DNA of 64,000 nucleotides, taken from the NCBI GenBank assembly GCA_035079385.1, contig JAVHKY010000053.1:4774001-4838000 (forward strand). Direction: 5' to 3'. The translations under genes were made by a program, and so were the position numbers. Every line of letters starts with the position of its first letter. Position 1 is the first letter of the stretch. The notes beneath the pieces were generated by a model. The model saw only the letters and a program-made list of their open reading frames with translations. It was not told the origin of the DNA and made no database searches. This DNA is from Aspidiotus rigidus. Lineage: Eukaryota; Arthropoda; Insecta; Hemiptera; Diaspididae. Positions 12,949-24,734 of the stretch are shown here, piece by piece.

Positions 12949-13930
12949 TATACTAGCGGTTGGCGACGCGCCTCCGGCGCGCCTGACCGCTAGCTGTGTG
13001 TTGAGTAGATATCTGTGTTTTATAGGTATCTGTATCTTATAGGTATGTGTGTTTTGTAGGTATCTTGGAATTCAGATGAATTTTTAAAAAAGAAACAGTG
13101 GAAAGAGTTTTGCAAAATTCACAACTATTCAGTTCAAAAATAAGAAAATAGACACCAAAAACTGCGACTGTACTTATAAAATATCAAAGTTCCGAGTCGC
13201 ACAAAAATAAAATCACCAAATTAAATTTTTTACACACTAATTCACTTGAGAGCTGACTTAACGCGTGAAGCCTGCATCGCAGCAGAATACAGACAAATCC
13301 ATCGACATTTTGCCAGTCCCTAAGAAAACACACGGACAACAGGTAAAAAAAAGGGTCATTTCCGCTAGCCCATACGCAGTGCGCACCGTGTCTAGACATT
13401 GGTTCTTGTATGAGATACCGGATGTAAAATCCTTTATGTAGGTGTTTTTAAAACTGTGAATAAAATAACTTGCTTGGTATGGAAGTACAGCGAATACTGT
13501 AGTCACAAAATTTCCTCCTAAAAATCTGGAACCGGGCTCATTCGAAAGGAAATTACAGGGGCTACAATTTTTGCTCTCTTCAATTTTTCATAAAAATGAG
13601 TTATACTCGAGTTATCACAATAATTCAATTTTCGAAACGGCGCCACTCAACGCGCGTAGGTCTAACGTACAGCGCAAAGCAGTTTCAGTACTCGATAATG
13701 CCCGTTTTTCCTTTATATTGAAAAAAGTCATTGTTTTCGCCCTTTTTTGAAATTACTCAGCACCTCCCCGTCAAATTTTTATTTTTATGAGTCTATGTGC
13801 TGCTCTGGGATGAGGACAATATATCCTGAAAGTTTGAAAGCGATCGGCCCAGTAGTTCTCGAGTTATAAACGGACAGGAGGACGGACGGACGGACGGACA
13901 AACTTTCTGCTTTATATATTAGATATATAT
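12949..13930 (+). mobile_element. Dispersed ~1-kb repeat, RTE-type nonautonomous retroposon (copy 1)
   Basis: It begins TACTAGCGGTTGGCGACG and ends with a run of GACGGACGG followed by CTTTATATATTAGAT. A second copy occurs at 38822-39846. The head can fold into a strong hairpin (CTAGCGGT paired with ACCGCTAG around GCGCC/GGCGC). The 3' part, 'AAAGCGATCGGCCCAGTAGT' followed by repeated short tetramers and an AT-rich tail, is like the ends of RTE-clade nonautonomous elements in many arthropods. That class call is from memory of such tails. The copies share a small open frame (13184-13399 and 39114-39329, minus), which I regard as chance. Confidence 0.7.
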
Positions 13931-14074
13931 ATATAAATATTAGAACTAAAGGTTGTATTGCTTCCAATGTTACATTCGATAATAATAATAATACAGTCTT
14001 CATCGACGAGGTACACCCTAATTATCGTATTGCTAGGCAACCTCAATCTCACTGTATACAGATTTTCGGTTACA
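13931..14074 (-). repeat. 3' LTR of the Ty3/gypsy element
   Basis: A 144-bp direct repeat of 18602-18745, identical base for base on inspection. Read on the element strand it begins TGTAACCG and contains a short ATT/TTA trinucleotide run. It ends ATATTTATAT rather than the usual CA. Confidence 0.9.
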
Positions 14075-14624
14075 CGGCCATACTGACATTAACGCCGTCC
14101 CGACGTTATCCTTTGATCATCCACCTCCGATTATCAATTTCTACTCCTATATTCGATTCTCGTTTTTACGGCTCGTTTACACGGGTTACACGGTCGTCTT
14201 GATTATTGATGTCCTGAAAGAATCACTCGGTCATACTGACTTAATTTTAACACTTTCATCCATAGTACTTGTCCAACTCATAGTTTAGACACAGTTTCTC
14301 ACACTATACTTGCTCTATCCTACAATGAGCGCAGTTTTTCACGAGACAGCTCAGTCTGTACACTGGCTGGCAGGATGGCTCAGTCTCTACTACTTGCCGA
14401 ACTAGTTCGATTGTGGCTCAGTCTCTACTACTTGCCAAGTTGCATAGCGCAGTGTCACTACTTGCTACCAACTTCTTGTTTGTCGTATCTTTCAACGACC
14501 CCGTTTATCGTATCTTTCAACGACCTCATTTGTCGTGTCTTCCAACGACCTCCAGAAACTCCAACATTTTTACTCTACTTATTTACAATTGAATTACAGA
14601 TATACAGTTAGCGTTCTAGTCTAT

Positions 14625-17600
14625 TTAGTCGTCTGCCGCAAAGATGATCCAGGGTTTCATTGCTTCGGCGGCATACTCGCCTGTATATTGTTTTCCTGTG
14701 ATGCTCTGTACGGTATAGCGGTCGGCTAATAATTTTTCGGTAACTCGATACGGTCCTTTATATCTTGGCTTTAATTTGCGACTTTCGCCTCGAGTGACTG
14801 TGCTTGATATCTTGACAAGCACCAAATCTCCAATTTCATATTTTTTTTTTTGCCGTCTTTCGTTTTCGATCAAAGTACTCTTTTTGTTTGGTTTGGGCTT
14901 GCTCAATCCTTGCAACCATTTCAGCGCGGATTTGCGTAACGTCAATGATTTGATTGTCTTCAGAATCAGTGAAAGAGTCAAAGGCTGCGTTATAGCCAAG
15001 GAGTGCCTGAGTGGGTGTGACACCAGTACTTTCATTGACAATGTTGTTTATGCCTATTTGAATTTGTGGCAACACATTTTCCCAGTCCAACTTGTCGGAG
15101 ATTGACGTTCCTAAAGCATTGAGGACTGCTTTTACGTATATTTCTGCTTGGCCGTTTCCTTGGGGAATGCCGATTCCAATTTTGTGATGGTAAATTCCGT
15201 GAAGAGCGCAGAAATTGCAAAATTCAAGAGACGTGAATGTTCCATGAGAATCCGTGATGTATCGGGATGGTGCGCCAAATATAGAAATCAATTCTTCCAG
15301 CGCGTTGATCGTGTCTGTTGTGCTCTTTGTTGGGACTGGCTTTAACCAAAGAAATTTTGTAAATGCGTCCACTGTAACCAAAACAAATTTGTTACCATTG
15401 GTGGTTTCATCTAATGGTCCAATGTGGTCCAGATGTACAGTGTGATATGGTCTCGCGTATTTAGGTATTGGACAGAGTTTCCCTTCTTTTGTTCCGCTGG
15501 GTTTTTTGAAGAAAAGGCAAGGAAGGCATGCGTTCACATATTTACGAACATAACGCCGCATTCCTGCAAACCAACATTGACGGGATAATCGTTCGAATGA
15601 TTTTTCAAATCCGCAATGTCTAATATCGTCGTGGTTCCGTTTGACCATTTGCCAGCGGCATTCATTTGGCACTATCCATTTTGGTCCTTGTTTGGTTTGA
15701 CGGCATAAGAGTCCGTTAGTAACTTCGTAGTTTCCACGAGGTGTTCCATTTCTAGTAAAACGGTCAATAATTTCTTAAATCTCTGGGCAGCTTTTTTGGA
15801 CAGCTATTCGCCAATCGCTTACATTGATTGAAAGTGACTTGAATTTTGTTGGGGGCGGGTTTCTGCTTAATGCGTCAACATGTTGCATTTGAGTGCCGGC
15901 TCAATGCTCGATAGTGAAATCATACGCTTGTAATTTTGGAACCCAACGTGTTATGCGTGGATTAATCTCTTTTTTCTGAAATGCGTGATGAACGGCATTA
16001 CAGTCCGTGATTATTTTGAATGAGCGACCTTGAAGTAAATAGCGAAATTGGGAGACACTTTCGACAATTGCTAGAGCTTCCAGTTCATATGAATGGTAAT
16101 TCTTTTCATGAACAGTTGTTTGCCGGCTGAAATACGCGATCACAACTAGTTTACTTCCTTGCCATTGCATGAGTATTCCAGCTATCCCAAGGCGGCTAGC
16201 ATCAGTATGAAGTTCCGTTGGAGCACGTTCTTGGAATCCTTGTAAAATTGGTTGGCTAGTTAGTAGTTTCTTCAGGTGTTCGAATATTTCTTGGCACTCT
16301 TGATTCCAGTTCCACTTGCTATCTTTTTTAAGAAGACGCGTTAGGGGCGCTGTAATTGCGGCATAATTGTAGATGAATTTGCGGAAATAGCCCGTAAGTC
16401 CGAGGAATTGTCTCAGTGTGTGAACATTGGTTGGCGCCGGCGTTTGAAGGACTGCTTCTGTTTTTCTTTTACTGGGTGCAATACCTGCGGAATTGATTGT
16501 ATGGCCTAAATAATCAATTTCTTGGTGTAAGAAGAAACATTTCTTGAGCCGAAGAGATAGTCCATGTTGATCCAAGAGGGAGAGAACTTCTGTTAGAAGT
16601 TTTAAATTCTCTTCGATAGTTTCAGTGGCAATAAGGATATCGTCAAGGTACACCAGTACTTTTGTAAATCGAAGCGAACCGAGTGCTTTGTCCATTGTTC
16701 TCTGGAAAACTGACGGCGCATTACAAAGCCCGAATGGCATTCGTAGGTACTCATAGTGACCTTCTGGTGTGACAAAAGCTGCTTTCTCGATAGAGTGGGC
16801 GTCCATTTCAATATGGTGGTAGCCACTAACCAGATCAAGAGATGAGAACCACTGCTTTCCAACAGCACGTGGTAGAAGATCTTCAACCAAAGGTAGCGGG
16901 TAGTGTTGCTTGATTGTCCTCTGGTTGAGTTGGCGGAAATCAACGCACATTCTTTTCTCGCCTGTTTTCTTATCTTTCAAAAGTACAGGGCTACTGTATG
17001 GAGACGTTGATTCGCGAATGATCCCTTCATCCAAGAGGGTAGCAACTGTAGTACGAACTATCTCTCTATCTATTGCTGACATGCGATAAGGTCGCGACAC
17101 AACTGGTGTGTTGTCTAAGAGTCTGATTTCCATCTTAACACCTTTGGCTTTTCCCAGCTTTCCAGAAGCGGACACACTGTTTTTCAATATATTTTGAAGC
17201 TGCGCCATATAATGTTCGTTGACATTCCCAACAGAGTACTCAGAAACGGGCTTTATTTCAAAAAATATGTTGCCTGCATTAATTCTATACGTTAACATCG
17301 GGCGCTGCGTGACATCTTGTCCAATTATGACATCAGCTGTATTTGTGCAGCGTTGAACTATTAAGAAGTGTACACGGAGGCTTATATTATCTAGCTGTAG
17401 TGTGGCTTGACATTCTTCTTCCACCGTCACTGTGAGACCTCCCAAAAGGTCAAGGGTTACTGGCTCATCAAGATACACAATTTGTGCTTCCGGCAGGGAC
17501 AATGCCAGTGCCTTAGTGAGTAGTGAACACTCACTCCCAAGGTCCACAAATGCAATGTTTGGCTGGTTGTTGATCCTTATTTCTTTGTGGAAGGCTTCGC

Positions 17601-17655
17601 TTTGATTTGAGCTGTTAATTCGATTGACTTTGAAGTGTCGTTTGTTGCCAGAGTT
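14625..17655 (-). pseudogene. Pol region of the Ty3/gypsy element: protease, RT, RNase H, integrase, with stops and a frameshift
   Basis: Read from high to low coordinates, domain order is protease, reverse transcriptase, RNase H, integrase. The protease motif DLGS is near 17530-17545, with Leu where Thr or Ser is usual. RT follows with the catalytic YLDD box at about 16645-16660. RNase H has a TDAS motif near 16200. The integrase has an HHCC-type zinc region near 15540-15640, followed by a DDE core ending near PQGNGQAE at about 15150-15180. Lesions: in-frame TGA at 15901-15903, in-frame TAA at 15776-15778, and a frame change at an 11-T tract (14841-14851) after which the C-terminal tail continues to 14625 in another frame. 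The RT core itself is uninterrupted (549 codons from 17547 to 15901). Protein products would be truncated unless stops are read through. Confidence 0.92.
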
Positions 17656-18588
17656 TTACGGTGGTGGCTTGTTTGCTGATGTTGTTGGGGTTGGTTGTGC
17701 TTCCTTGGGTTCGCGGCACGCAGCATCCAGGTGTCCAGGTCTATGGCAGTTGCGGCAAGTAATCTTCAGACCCGCATGGGATGCCATCTTCTTACACTCT
17801 TGCTTCCGGTGGCCTGTCATGCCACAGTAGTGACAAGAACCAGGAAATGACGTTGGGTAGTGCTGGTATTTCCTTTGTTGATCGTTGGGAAGCTTTGGAA
17901 TCAGGCGCCTTTCAAATCCTTGTAGGAATTGGATCAGTTCAGCAGGAGTGCTTGGGTTCCCTGCTCTGACCAGTTCTTGGAGTGATCCGTTTAGTCCACC
18001 AGTTATCATCTGCACAGTTTGCTTCTCTGTAAATTGGACTGCCATTGCTTGGAGCTGAGCCAGTTTCTCATAGACGTATTCGTAGTATGGAGTCTTTACA
18101 TCGTATTTGGTGATGACAAACTCAAAGATCTGCCGGTAGAGATCCTTTTCACGGTGGAAGGTCGTTATGATTATATCTTTCCATTCCCGCCAGGTATGAT
18201 AGATATCCTGCTGTCGCGTGTACCACCTTTGCGCGGCTCCATCCAAGCGAGTCAGGGCAAAATGAGCGGTGGTCCTATCGGTCCAGCTGTAAATTGACGC
18301 GAGAGTGTCAACCTTGTAGATCCAGTCTTTTACGTCACATGATTGCGGATTGAATAGAGGTATCTGTTCTCTTAAGCTAGGTAAGAGAACCTCTTGCGAC
18401 ATCCTGGACACTCGATGGTCTGGCGATGACTGTAGTGGACCCGACACAGTTGCAGATGTCATGCCAGTTACATTGCTTGCTTCATCTTCCTCCGCAGCTG
18501 GGCTTTGCGTTCGTGGTCGTCTAACGGGTGCCGGTGTTCCCACTGAGGAATTTGCAGTTCGGCGTCGTAGGTTTGGCCTTCGAGGCAT
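17656..18588 (-). CDS. Gag-like protein of the Ty3/gypsy element with two zinc knuckles
   Basis: The start ATG is taken at 18588-18586, just inside the LTR, where the reading MPRRPNLRRR begins; the longer open frame would run back into the LTR. The predicted product is about 310 residues. It has a basic N-terminus, a central retrotransposon gag region (the WTDRTTAHFALTRLDGAAQR stretch and what follows), and two CCHC zinc knuckles near the end (CHYCGMTGHRKQEC and CRNCHRPGHLDAAC). It ends at TAA 17656-17658. The following pol is in the same frame with no intervening stop, so gag and pol are separated by this one codon. That could be a readthrough site or a mutation. Confidence 0.88.
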   Translation of the reverse strand: MPRRPNLRRRTANSSVGTPAPVRRPRTQSPAAEEDEASNVTGMTSATVSGPLQSSPDHRVSRMSQEVLLPSLREQIPLFNPQSCDVKDWIYKVDTLASIYSWTDRTTAHFALTRLDGAAQRWYTRQQDIYHTWREWKDIIITTFHREKDLYRQIFEFVITKYDVKTPYYEYVYEKLAQLQAMAVQFTEKQTVQMITGGLNGSLQELVRAGNPSTPAELIQFLQGFERRLIPKLPNDQQRKYQHYPTSFPGSCHYCGMTGHRKQECKKMASHAGLKITCRNCHRPGHLDAACREPKEAQPTPTTSANKPPP

Positions 18589-18601
18589 AATCCCACTTCT
18601 G

Positions 18602-18745
18602 ATATAAATATTAGAACTAAAGGTTGTATTGCTTCCAATGTTACATTCGATAATAATAATAATACAGTCTTCATCGACGAGGTACACCCTAATTATCGTA
18701 TTGCTAGGCAACCTCAATCTCACTGTATACAGATTTTCGGTTACA
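18602..18745 (-). repeat. 5' LTR of the Ty3/gypsy element
   Basis: Second copy of the 144-bp LTR. Inward (lower coordinates) it abuts CAGAAGTGGGATT and then the gag ATG at 18588. It presumably carries the element's promoter; no TATA assignment is made. Confidence 0.9.
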
Positions 18746-18749
18746 TATA

Positions 18750-19515
18750 TATGACAGGAGGAGGACTTACAAAAATTTCCTCTCTCGAGCTATAAATGAT
18801 AGAAGGAAGGGGGATTTGGAAAAATTTCCTTTCTCCAGCTATATATGATAGGAGCTTAGAAAAGTTTCATCTCCTGAGCTTTATATGATTGGTGGGGGAC
18901 TCAGAAGATTTTCCTCTCTCGAGGTATATCTGATAGGAGGGGAACTTGGGAAAATTTTCACTCTCGAGCTATATATGACAGGTTTATAATAATAAGAAGG
19001 GGGCCTGCGAAAAATTTCGACTCTCAAGCTATATGTGATAAACGTTTAGAAAAGTTTCAGCTTCTGAGCTAAACATGATGGGGGGAGGGACTTGGTAAAA
19101 TGTCGACTGACGAGCTATGGTAGAAATGTTAGCGCATTCAAATGGTAGTAGAGGGACTTTGTAAAATTTCGACTCTCGAGCTGTATATGATAGGAGGGAC
19201 ACTTCAAAAATGAAAATTTCCACTCCGAGTTGTATATGATAAGAAAGGGACTTGAAAGAATTTGGACTTCCGACATACACCTGGTGGGAGAGTAACATAT
19301 ATAAGAGTGGAACTTAGAATGCTGACCTTCAAGCTTTATATAATGATGGAAAAGGAAACTCAGGAGAATCTACATCCGTCTCTAATATATATAATAGGAC
19401 AAAACTTGGAAAAAGGTAGACTATCGAGCTGTATATGATAGGAGTTCGACTCTACAAGAATTCGATTTCTAAGATGATAGGAATAGAACTGAGGAAAATT
19501 TCGACTTAGGTCCTA
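18750..19515 (+). repeat. Degenerate satellite-like array, right part
   Basis: About twelve imperfect units of roughly 50-65 bp. The core reads GGACTTGGAAAAATTTC, then CTCTCGAGCTATATATGAT and AGGAGGG. Units drift in length and sequence. Related units occur at 12830-12948, at 44885-45025, and in the opposite orientation near 33220-33380 and 41980-42150. Confidence 0.85.
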
Positions 19516-20103
19516 CTGCGTCCAAATTTTTTGATATTATTAACCTAATTTAAATTAGATTACTGCAGTTTGAAAAATGTTGACCCTGAAGCCACTTTTA
19601 ATAATTAGGACAGCGGGTTCCCCGTGCAATGGCATCTAATTTTTTCCGTCGGCTGTAGAAGGGCTTCATCAGTCCAAATCTTCTCCGTCGGGTTTGTCAA
19701 GCAAATTTTATCTCCATTCTCGCCTTAGCGGTACATGTAAAATTGCGTCAGAATATGGCAAATTGATGTACAAACATGTATATTTTTTAGGTCATGTTGA
19801 CGGATTTGACCCGAAGTACCAAAAATGTAGACCCACGAAAGTCGAAATAAGAGGCTGGGAATCCGTATTACATAAAATTAATCCAACATTCGAAATTTTG
19901 GCGAGAGGGAAGGTTGTGAATTACATAAATTCGATCCGCCAAATATGATGACAGTGCGCAAAAGCTTTCACGGTCAATGAAAGTTGAATAAAAAAACAAT
20001 TCTTCAAAATGGCAGCCACTTCTCGAAACAATTTCAATTATGATTTATATAGTACTCTCGACATCAAAAGACTAACGGCATATGTCGGTTTGTATTTGCG
20101 TTA
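19516..20103. other. No gene recognised
   Basis: One open frame of 84 codons (19694-19948, +) has no domain I can name and no splice or promoter context, so it is left uncalled. Confidence 0.4.
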
Positions 20104-20273
20104 CAGTGGCGTACACAGAAATTTTTTCTGGGAGGGAGGGTGGTTTAGTCGAAAAATGATGTGATGTAATGCTACTAACAATTTCGCTCATAACGCTCGT
20201 CATACATTTTTTCCAATTTTTCTAATCTTCTGGGGGGGGTTGGCCCCAACCCCCCTCCTTGCGTACGCCACTG
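20104..20273. mobile_element. Short hAT-like MITE, 170 bp
   Basis: Perfect 11-bp terminal inverted repeats CAGTGGCGTAC / GTACGCCACTG with G-rich and C-rich subterminal runs (GGGAGGGAGGG, then CCCCCC). A clear 8-bp target duplication was not found; GTTA borders both ends. Confidence 0.7.
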
Positions 20274-20942
20274 GTTAAGTATCAAGGGTCCGTAGGAAGA
20301 AGAAGAAGAAGAAAATCATCATTAGTTTTACATTCCTGCAGGAGTAATTTATTTTCGTTCATTAGTGATCAGAATCATTTGTATCCTTATTCATTCTCTT
20401 AGTGTGTGCTCAGAAGCGTTTGTAAATATCTTGTTTACTCTTGGTACGCGAGATCGATTTAATTTGCCAAACTTGGACTTCTATTGCAATCTAAGAAAAC
20501 TCCGGCTTTTGAACCGCGTTCATATCTCTAGATATACCGGTTCTACACTTAGGAGGTGGAATGATCTTTATGTAATCGTTTCTTTATTAACAAGGAAATT
20601 TTAGTTAGGATTATACTCTGCTAATTAAGATTATTTCTACAATTCCTACCCAGTATTTTTCACATTGAAACAATCTCTTCTCGATCGTATGCTTGATTAA
20701 AACGAGATAAAAAATTAATGTGATGTAAGTTCTGCAAAATGCTCATAAGGGGAGTAAGAATGTCTTCATTAGCCTGCTATCGTTTACAAGAAAGCCTGTG
20801 TTACACTTCTTACAAAACTTCACAATAGTTCAGCTTGTTAACATAAGGTGGAAAATAATTCGAACGTTGAATTATCGAACGTCGTACCTATTCTTCGTCA
20901 TTTCTGGTTGCATCATTTGTCCAACATGCTTTTTGTAGCTAG
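20274..20942 (+). other. Conserved upstream region of AAA-ATPase-like copy A
   Basis: It matches 34460-34936 before copy B with scattered differences, so it was part of the duplicated unit. It may hold the promoter or a 5' exon; no clear core promoter was identified. Confidence 0.45.
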
Positions 20943-22793
20943 ATGTTTGATTTTTTTGGAATTTTTGAGCCGGATCAGGACCATTTCATCAAACCCGTCA
21001 ACGGTATCTGGAGACCGATTTCCACTGGTCGCCTAAGAAAAATTCCCGGCGAAAATATTTCCTGGCTGAAGCAACGAGAAGGGTGTTACCTGTATGCAGA
21101 TAAAAGCATTTACCTCGAACGTTTACTGGACAACCCTCAAGGTAATAAATTATTCTACATGACACGTCCCCGTAGATTCGGGAAGACATCCTTCCTGATC
21201 ATGGCTCAAAATTTTTTCGACGGTAACAAAACTCTGTTTGACGGCCTGCAAATTGGCCGTCGAGGTAATGCTGATTTCTTCAACAAACCTGAAGATGGTG
21301 GTGTGCCGAAAGAACTGAAACGTAAAAAATGGATCAAGTGTCCCGTAATTCACCTAGACTTTCATAATTTCCCCCCCCTTCAAAACCTCGGATGAATTTA
21401 CAGCTTTCTTCAATGAACAGTTACAATTAATCGCCTATTCCTAACGTCTGGACTACTTCGAACGTACGCGTCATATCAGTGTATGTGCTTTGATATCCGA
21501 ACTTCATCTTAAATTCAAGGTAAAAGTCGTTGTACTAGTAGATGAGTACGATTCGCCCTTTCAATACGCTCTTCAAAACTTGAAAAACCGTACTCTAGCG
21601 GGGGAAATCAGACTTTTCCTCGATGTACTATTTGAGAATATTAAGGCTGGGCTTTCCGAACTCCGGTTAGCTTTAGTAGTGGGTGTTTCAAGACTAGGTT
21701 TGAGTGGTCCGAACAGTTACTCGTACGTAGACTTGACTTACAAGGAGGAATTCGCAAGTGCCTTTGGTTTTACCAGCGAGGAAATAAAAGATTTCCATCC
21801 AGAAATAGCGGATCGATTCAACCTCAACAGCAAAGAAGGAATTGATAAATTTCTTGATAAGCTGAGACAAGAATATGACGGCTATAATTATTCATTTCAA
21901 TACACAGGCGGAAAAAAGATGAACGTCTTAAACCCAATGTCCACCATGAAATGCCTCGAAAATAAAGAATTTGGGTGTTATTGGAGTGAAAAAAGCAACG
22001 TAAACGAGGTTATTCGAAAACTGTTTTTCTCAAAAAAGCCGTTGAAAGCATTCGAACATCGAAAATTATCGCGAGAAGCTATTGAAAGAAAACGCAATTC
22101 TGCGACAGAAATTATCCCGCTAGAGATACTTATGCTCATACATGGTTACTTAACTATAGAGAGTTATAATGATACAACCAAGGAAGTCGAACTTAATTTT
22201 CCCAACAATGAAATAAAAACTGCATTGCAACAAAATATCAACAATTACGAATCAAAGAGAGACGAATTCCTGTCAGAAGAGCAAGGTTGGCTATTTGAAC
22301 TTGAGTGGCATTATGGAAATGGGGAGTCTTGAAGGAACAATGAATAGGTACCTTGAAGAATATGTTTGATACTTGTGTTTCTAAAACTCTTCAACAAGGG
22401 ATGAATGAGTCCAGCAACACATTATGGCTGATGGAAAAGTTGTCGATGGCTAGAATATCTTTTCATGAATCAGTGGAATTTAAGAAAGAAAATTCTACAG
22501 ATAGTGCAGGTGATGTGGTACGTACTATAGATTTGAAAGAAAATTTCATCATGTTGATAAAATATGGTGAATCGGCAACCTGTGCGATAAAAGTACTAAT
22601 CGATCACTTTCAAACTTCATTTTTACATCAGACAAATAACAAGCCAGTTAAGGCCTGGTTCGTGGGCATAAATTTTGATTCGAGAATTGGAGGGACGTTG
22701 AATGAGTGGATTGGAATGCGCCTCAAGAACGGTGTTGTGTGTTTCGATCAGTGCAAGGCATCATTGCCAGAGTTATGTCAAGGATTTCAATGA
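20943..22793 (+). pseudogene. AAA-ATPase-like / PD-(D/E)XK-type protein, copy A, broken
   Basis: Family of bacterial AAA-ATPase-like proteins with a C-terminal PD-(D/E)XK nuclease-like domain (Pfam AAA-ATPase_like and PDDEXK_9 types); no precise function is established. The N-terminus reads MFDFFGIFEPDQDHF, the Walker A region RPRRFGKTS is at about 21165-21191, and Walker B VVLVDEYD ends near 21552. The C-terminal domain ends in VGINFDSR near 22685. Damage relative to copy B: a frameshift at the C run 21371-21378, an in-frame TAA at 21442-21444, and an extra T near 22311 that shifts the frame again. Segments with open frames are 20943-21395, 21490-22332 and 22353-22793. No intron or splice signals explain these breaks. 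The nuclease-like ExK motif is altered (LIK at the expected place). Likely a decayed, horizontally acquired gene. Confidence 0.88.
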
Positions 22794-23162
22794 GATGACG
22801 CGAACCAATGATAGATGATAGGTACCCATCAATATTGTATCGCCTGCGTCTTTTTGGCTCGTCTGCTTTTTGTACCACCGATTTTATTTGAAATATGTAC
22901 CTAATTAGTAATATTTTCAAACGTACACCGTTGGTGTAGGTATCGCATTCGTTTATCGTTCACAATGACTTGAGCTGTTACTTCACGCGGTGTTTCATTT
23001 AAATCATTGAATCTAGATTTGTTGATTCTTAGATAGCCTGCAATTTTTCATCTCGAATTTAGTAACTCTGCTAGCAGTATCAGTTTTCTTTTTTCATTTT
23101 CTGTTACAAATTCTTACAGTACAACAAGGAGCTTTTTAAGTGTATGAATAACCGTTCCTCGG
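22794..23162. other. 3' flank of AAA copy A and junction with the inserted Penelope-like fragment
   Basis: Up to about 22985 the sequence still matches the 3' flank of copy B (36905-37060). Beyond that the match stops and inserted sequence begins. Confidence 0.5.
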
Positions 23163-24690
23163 TTATATGGCCAATTGAAGACACACAAACCCGGCATGCC
23201 TATCCGGCCGGTCGTTGCTTCCTACTCGAGCCCGAACTTCATAATCCCCAAGTATCTGGGCAACTGGTTTAAATTATTTTCAAATTTCAAGCCTCGCTTC
23301 ATTGTCCTCAACTCCGCTGACCTCGCCAACGACTTTGCTGGTAAAAAATTCAATAAAACGTCACGCCTTATTTCCTTTGACATCAGGGACATGTTCAACA
23401 AAATCTCAATCGCTGAGACAATCGACCTCATGTGTGATTGGTTGTACAAAATGTCCTTAGATAATGACGTTATCAAGGAGTTTTGGGATCTTATAACGCT
23501 ATGATTAGAGGACAACATAATATGTCTCTTCAACGGCTCGGTTTACAAATTTCCAGATGGTCTGCCGATGGGTGGTTGCAGATATTAACATGGACCACAT
23601 CGAGCATCTTATTCACCACCAGGATTTTCCAATCGCTCAAAATAATATATATTATTGGAAACAATACGTTGATGACATTTTCTGCATTTGGAGTGGCTCT
23701 GACCCCGATCTGGTTCCTTTCCTCGAACAAATAAATTCGATTTATCCCCAATTTCAGTTTACTTTGGAAAGAGGTAACTCCTTCTTCAACTACCTGGACC
23801 TAACTATCAGTTGGTTGAGCAGGATTCTTTCCTCCCTCCAAGATTCGAGGTCTATCGCAAACCGACCTTTACCGGTGTGTCAATTTATGGATCCTCCTTA
23901 CACCCGCGTTGTCACAAGATGCCTGTCATACATGCTGCTGTATGCAGAAACTACCTCCGGATTCTGCTGTAATAAAAAAAGGAAACCCTTGTCATTCAGA
24001 ACCGTCTAAGAGTGGACGTCTACTTGTGCTACTACGAAAATCACTTCGCACTATCTCGGCTTCCGTCCTCCACGCACCCCCCCCCTCACCTCACCTAGTC
24101 ACACATCGTGGCTTTGTCTACCGTTTTTGAAGCGTCCATCAGTGTTACTAGCTAAGGAACTAGAGCGTTTCAATTATAAGGTGGAATTTTATCCCCTATC
24201 CTCAGTTGGCTCTTTATCCAAACTTAAGGATCGTATCCCAGACCATTGCCAGCCCGACATCTAAAAGCTCACTTGTGGAGTCTGCACCGCCGAATATGTC
24301 AGCCAGACTGGACGTCCCTTGGATAAATGCCTTAAAGAACACCGGAACAATTTCAACGATCTAAAAGGCGGTTCTTCCAAAAAGAAACGTTCAGATCTGT
24401 CTGCCATGGCCCTCCTTTGTCATCGAGACAACCATCACTTCGATAGTGTTACATCTCGCCCGATTCATTGGAAAGAGAAAGGACACATTCTAAATAGTCT
24501 GGAACAGGTTGAAACGCTGACTGCGGTAAAAGAAGCTTCCGGATCAAACTGTCAAATTCTCAAGTACGTTTGCCACATACTCTCAAACCCATTCCTCCAA
24601 TTTTACATGGACGATTCCTGCTATCTCACCTTACCTCACTATATACAGTATAAAAAATATAAAATTTTATTCTAATAAATGGAAAGTCAA
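23163..24690 (+). pseudogene. Penelope-like element fragment: reverse transcriptase plus GIY-YIG endonuclease, degenerate
   Basis: The reading begins in the RT 'finger' region (KTHKPGMPIRPVVAS at about 23175-23220), passes FDIRDMFN, then PMGGC in another frame, and YVDDIFCIW (about 23670-23695), the RT catalytic box. It ends with NYLDLTI at about 23790. After more frame changes a GIY-YIG-type domain follows (AEYVSQTGRPLDKCLKEHRNN at about 24290-24352). RT joined to GIY-YIG is the layout of Penelope-like elements. The 5' part is missing and there are several frameshifts and stops, so it is dead. It is absent from block B, so it came in after the duplication or was lost from B. Confidence 0.85.
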
Positions 24691-24734
24691 ATAAAGGTTT
24701 CAATTTGAAGCCTTTTTTTGATGTCCATGCAGTA

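Larger units (their letters stand above)
13931..18745 (-). mobile_element. Complete Ty3/gypsy-type LTR retrotransposon, coding-defective
   Basis: A 4,815-bp element on the minus strand: 5' LTR 18602-18745, gag, protease, reverse transcriptase, RNase H, integrase, about 550 bp of 3' noncoding sequence, then 3' LTR 13931-14074. The LTRs are identical as I read them. A 5-bp TATAT flank is present on both sides (13926-13930, 18746-18750), though in AT-rich surroundings. Short LTRs and the CAGAAGTGGGATT just inside the 5' LTR (possible primer-binding site, 18589-18601) fit the mag-like group of Ty3/gypsy, but I cannot prove the clade. I see no clear polypurine tract before the 3' LTR. There is no env frame. 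It is inserted at the AT-rich tail of the preceding dispersed repeat. Confidence 0.93.

Noticed and set aside
13184..13399. 71-codon minus-strand frame conserved at 39114-39329
   Set aside because: Both lie in copies of the same dispersed repeat, so the match reflects repeat identity, not selection.
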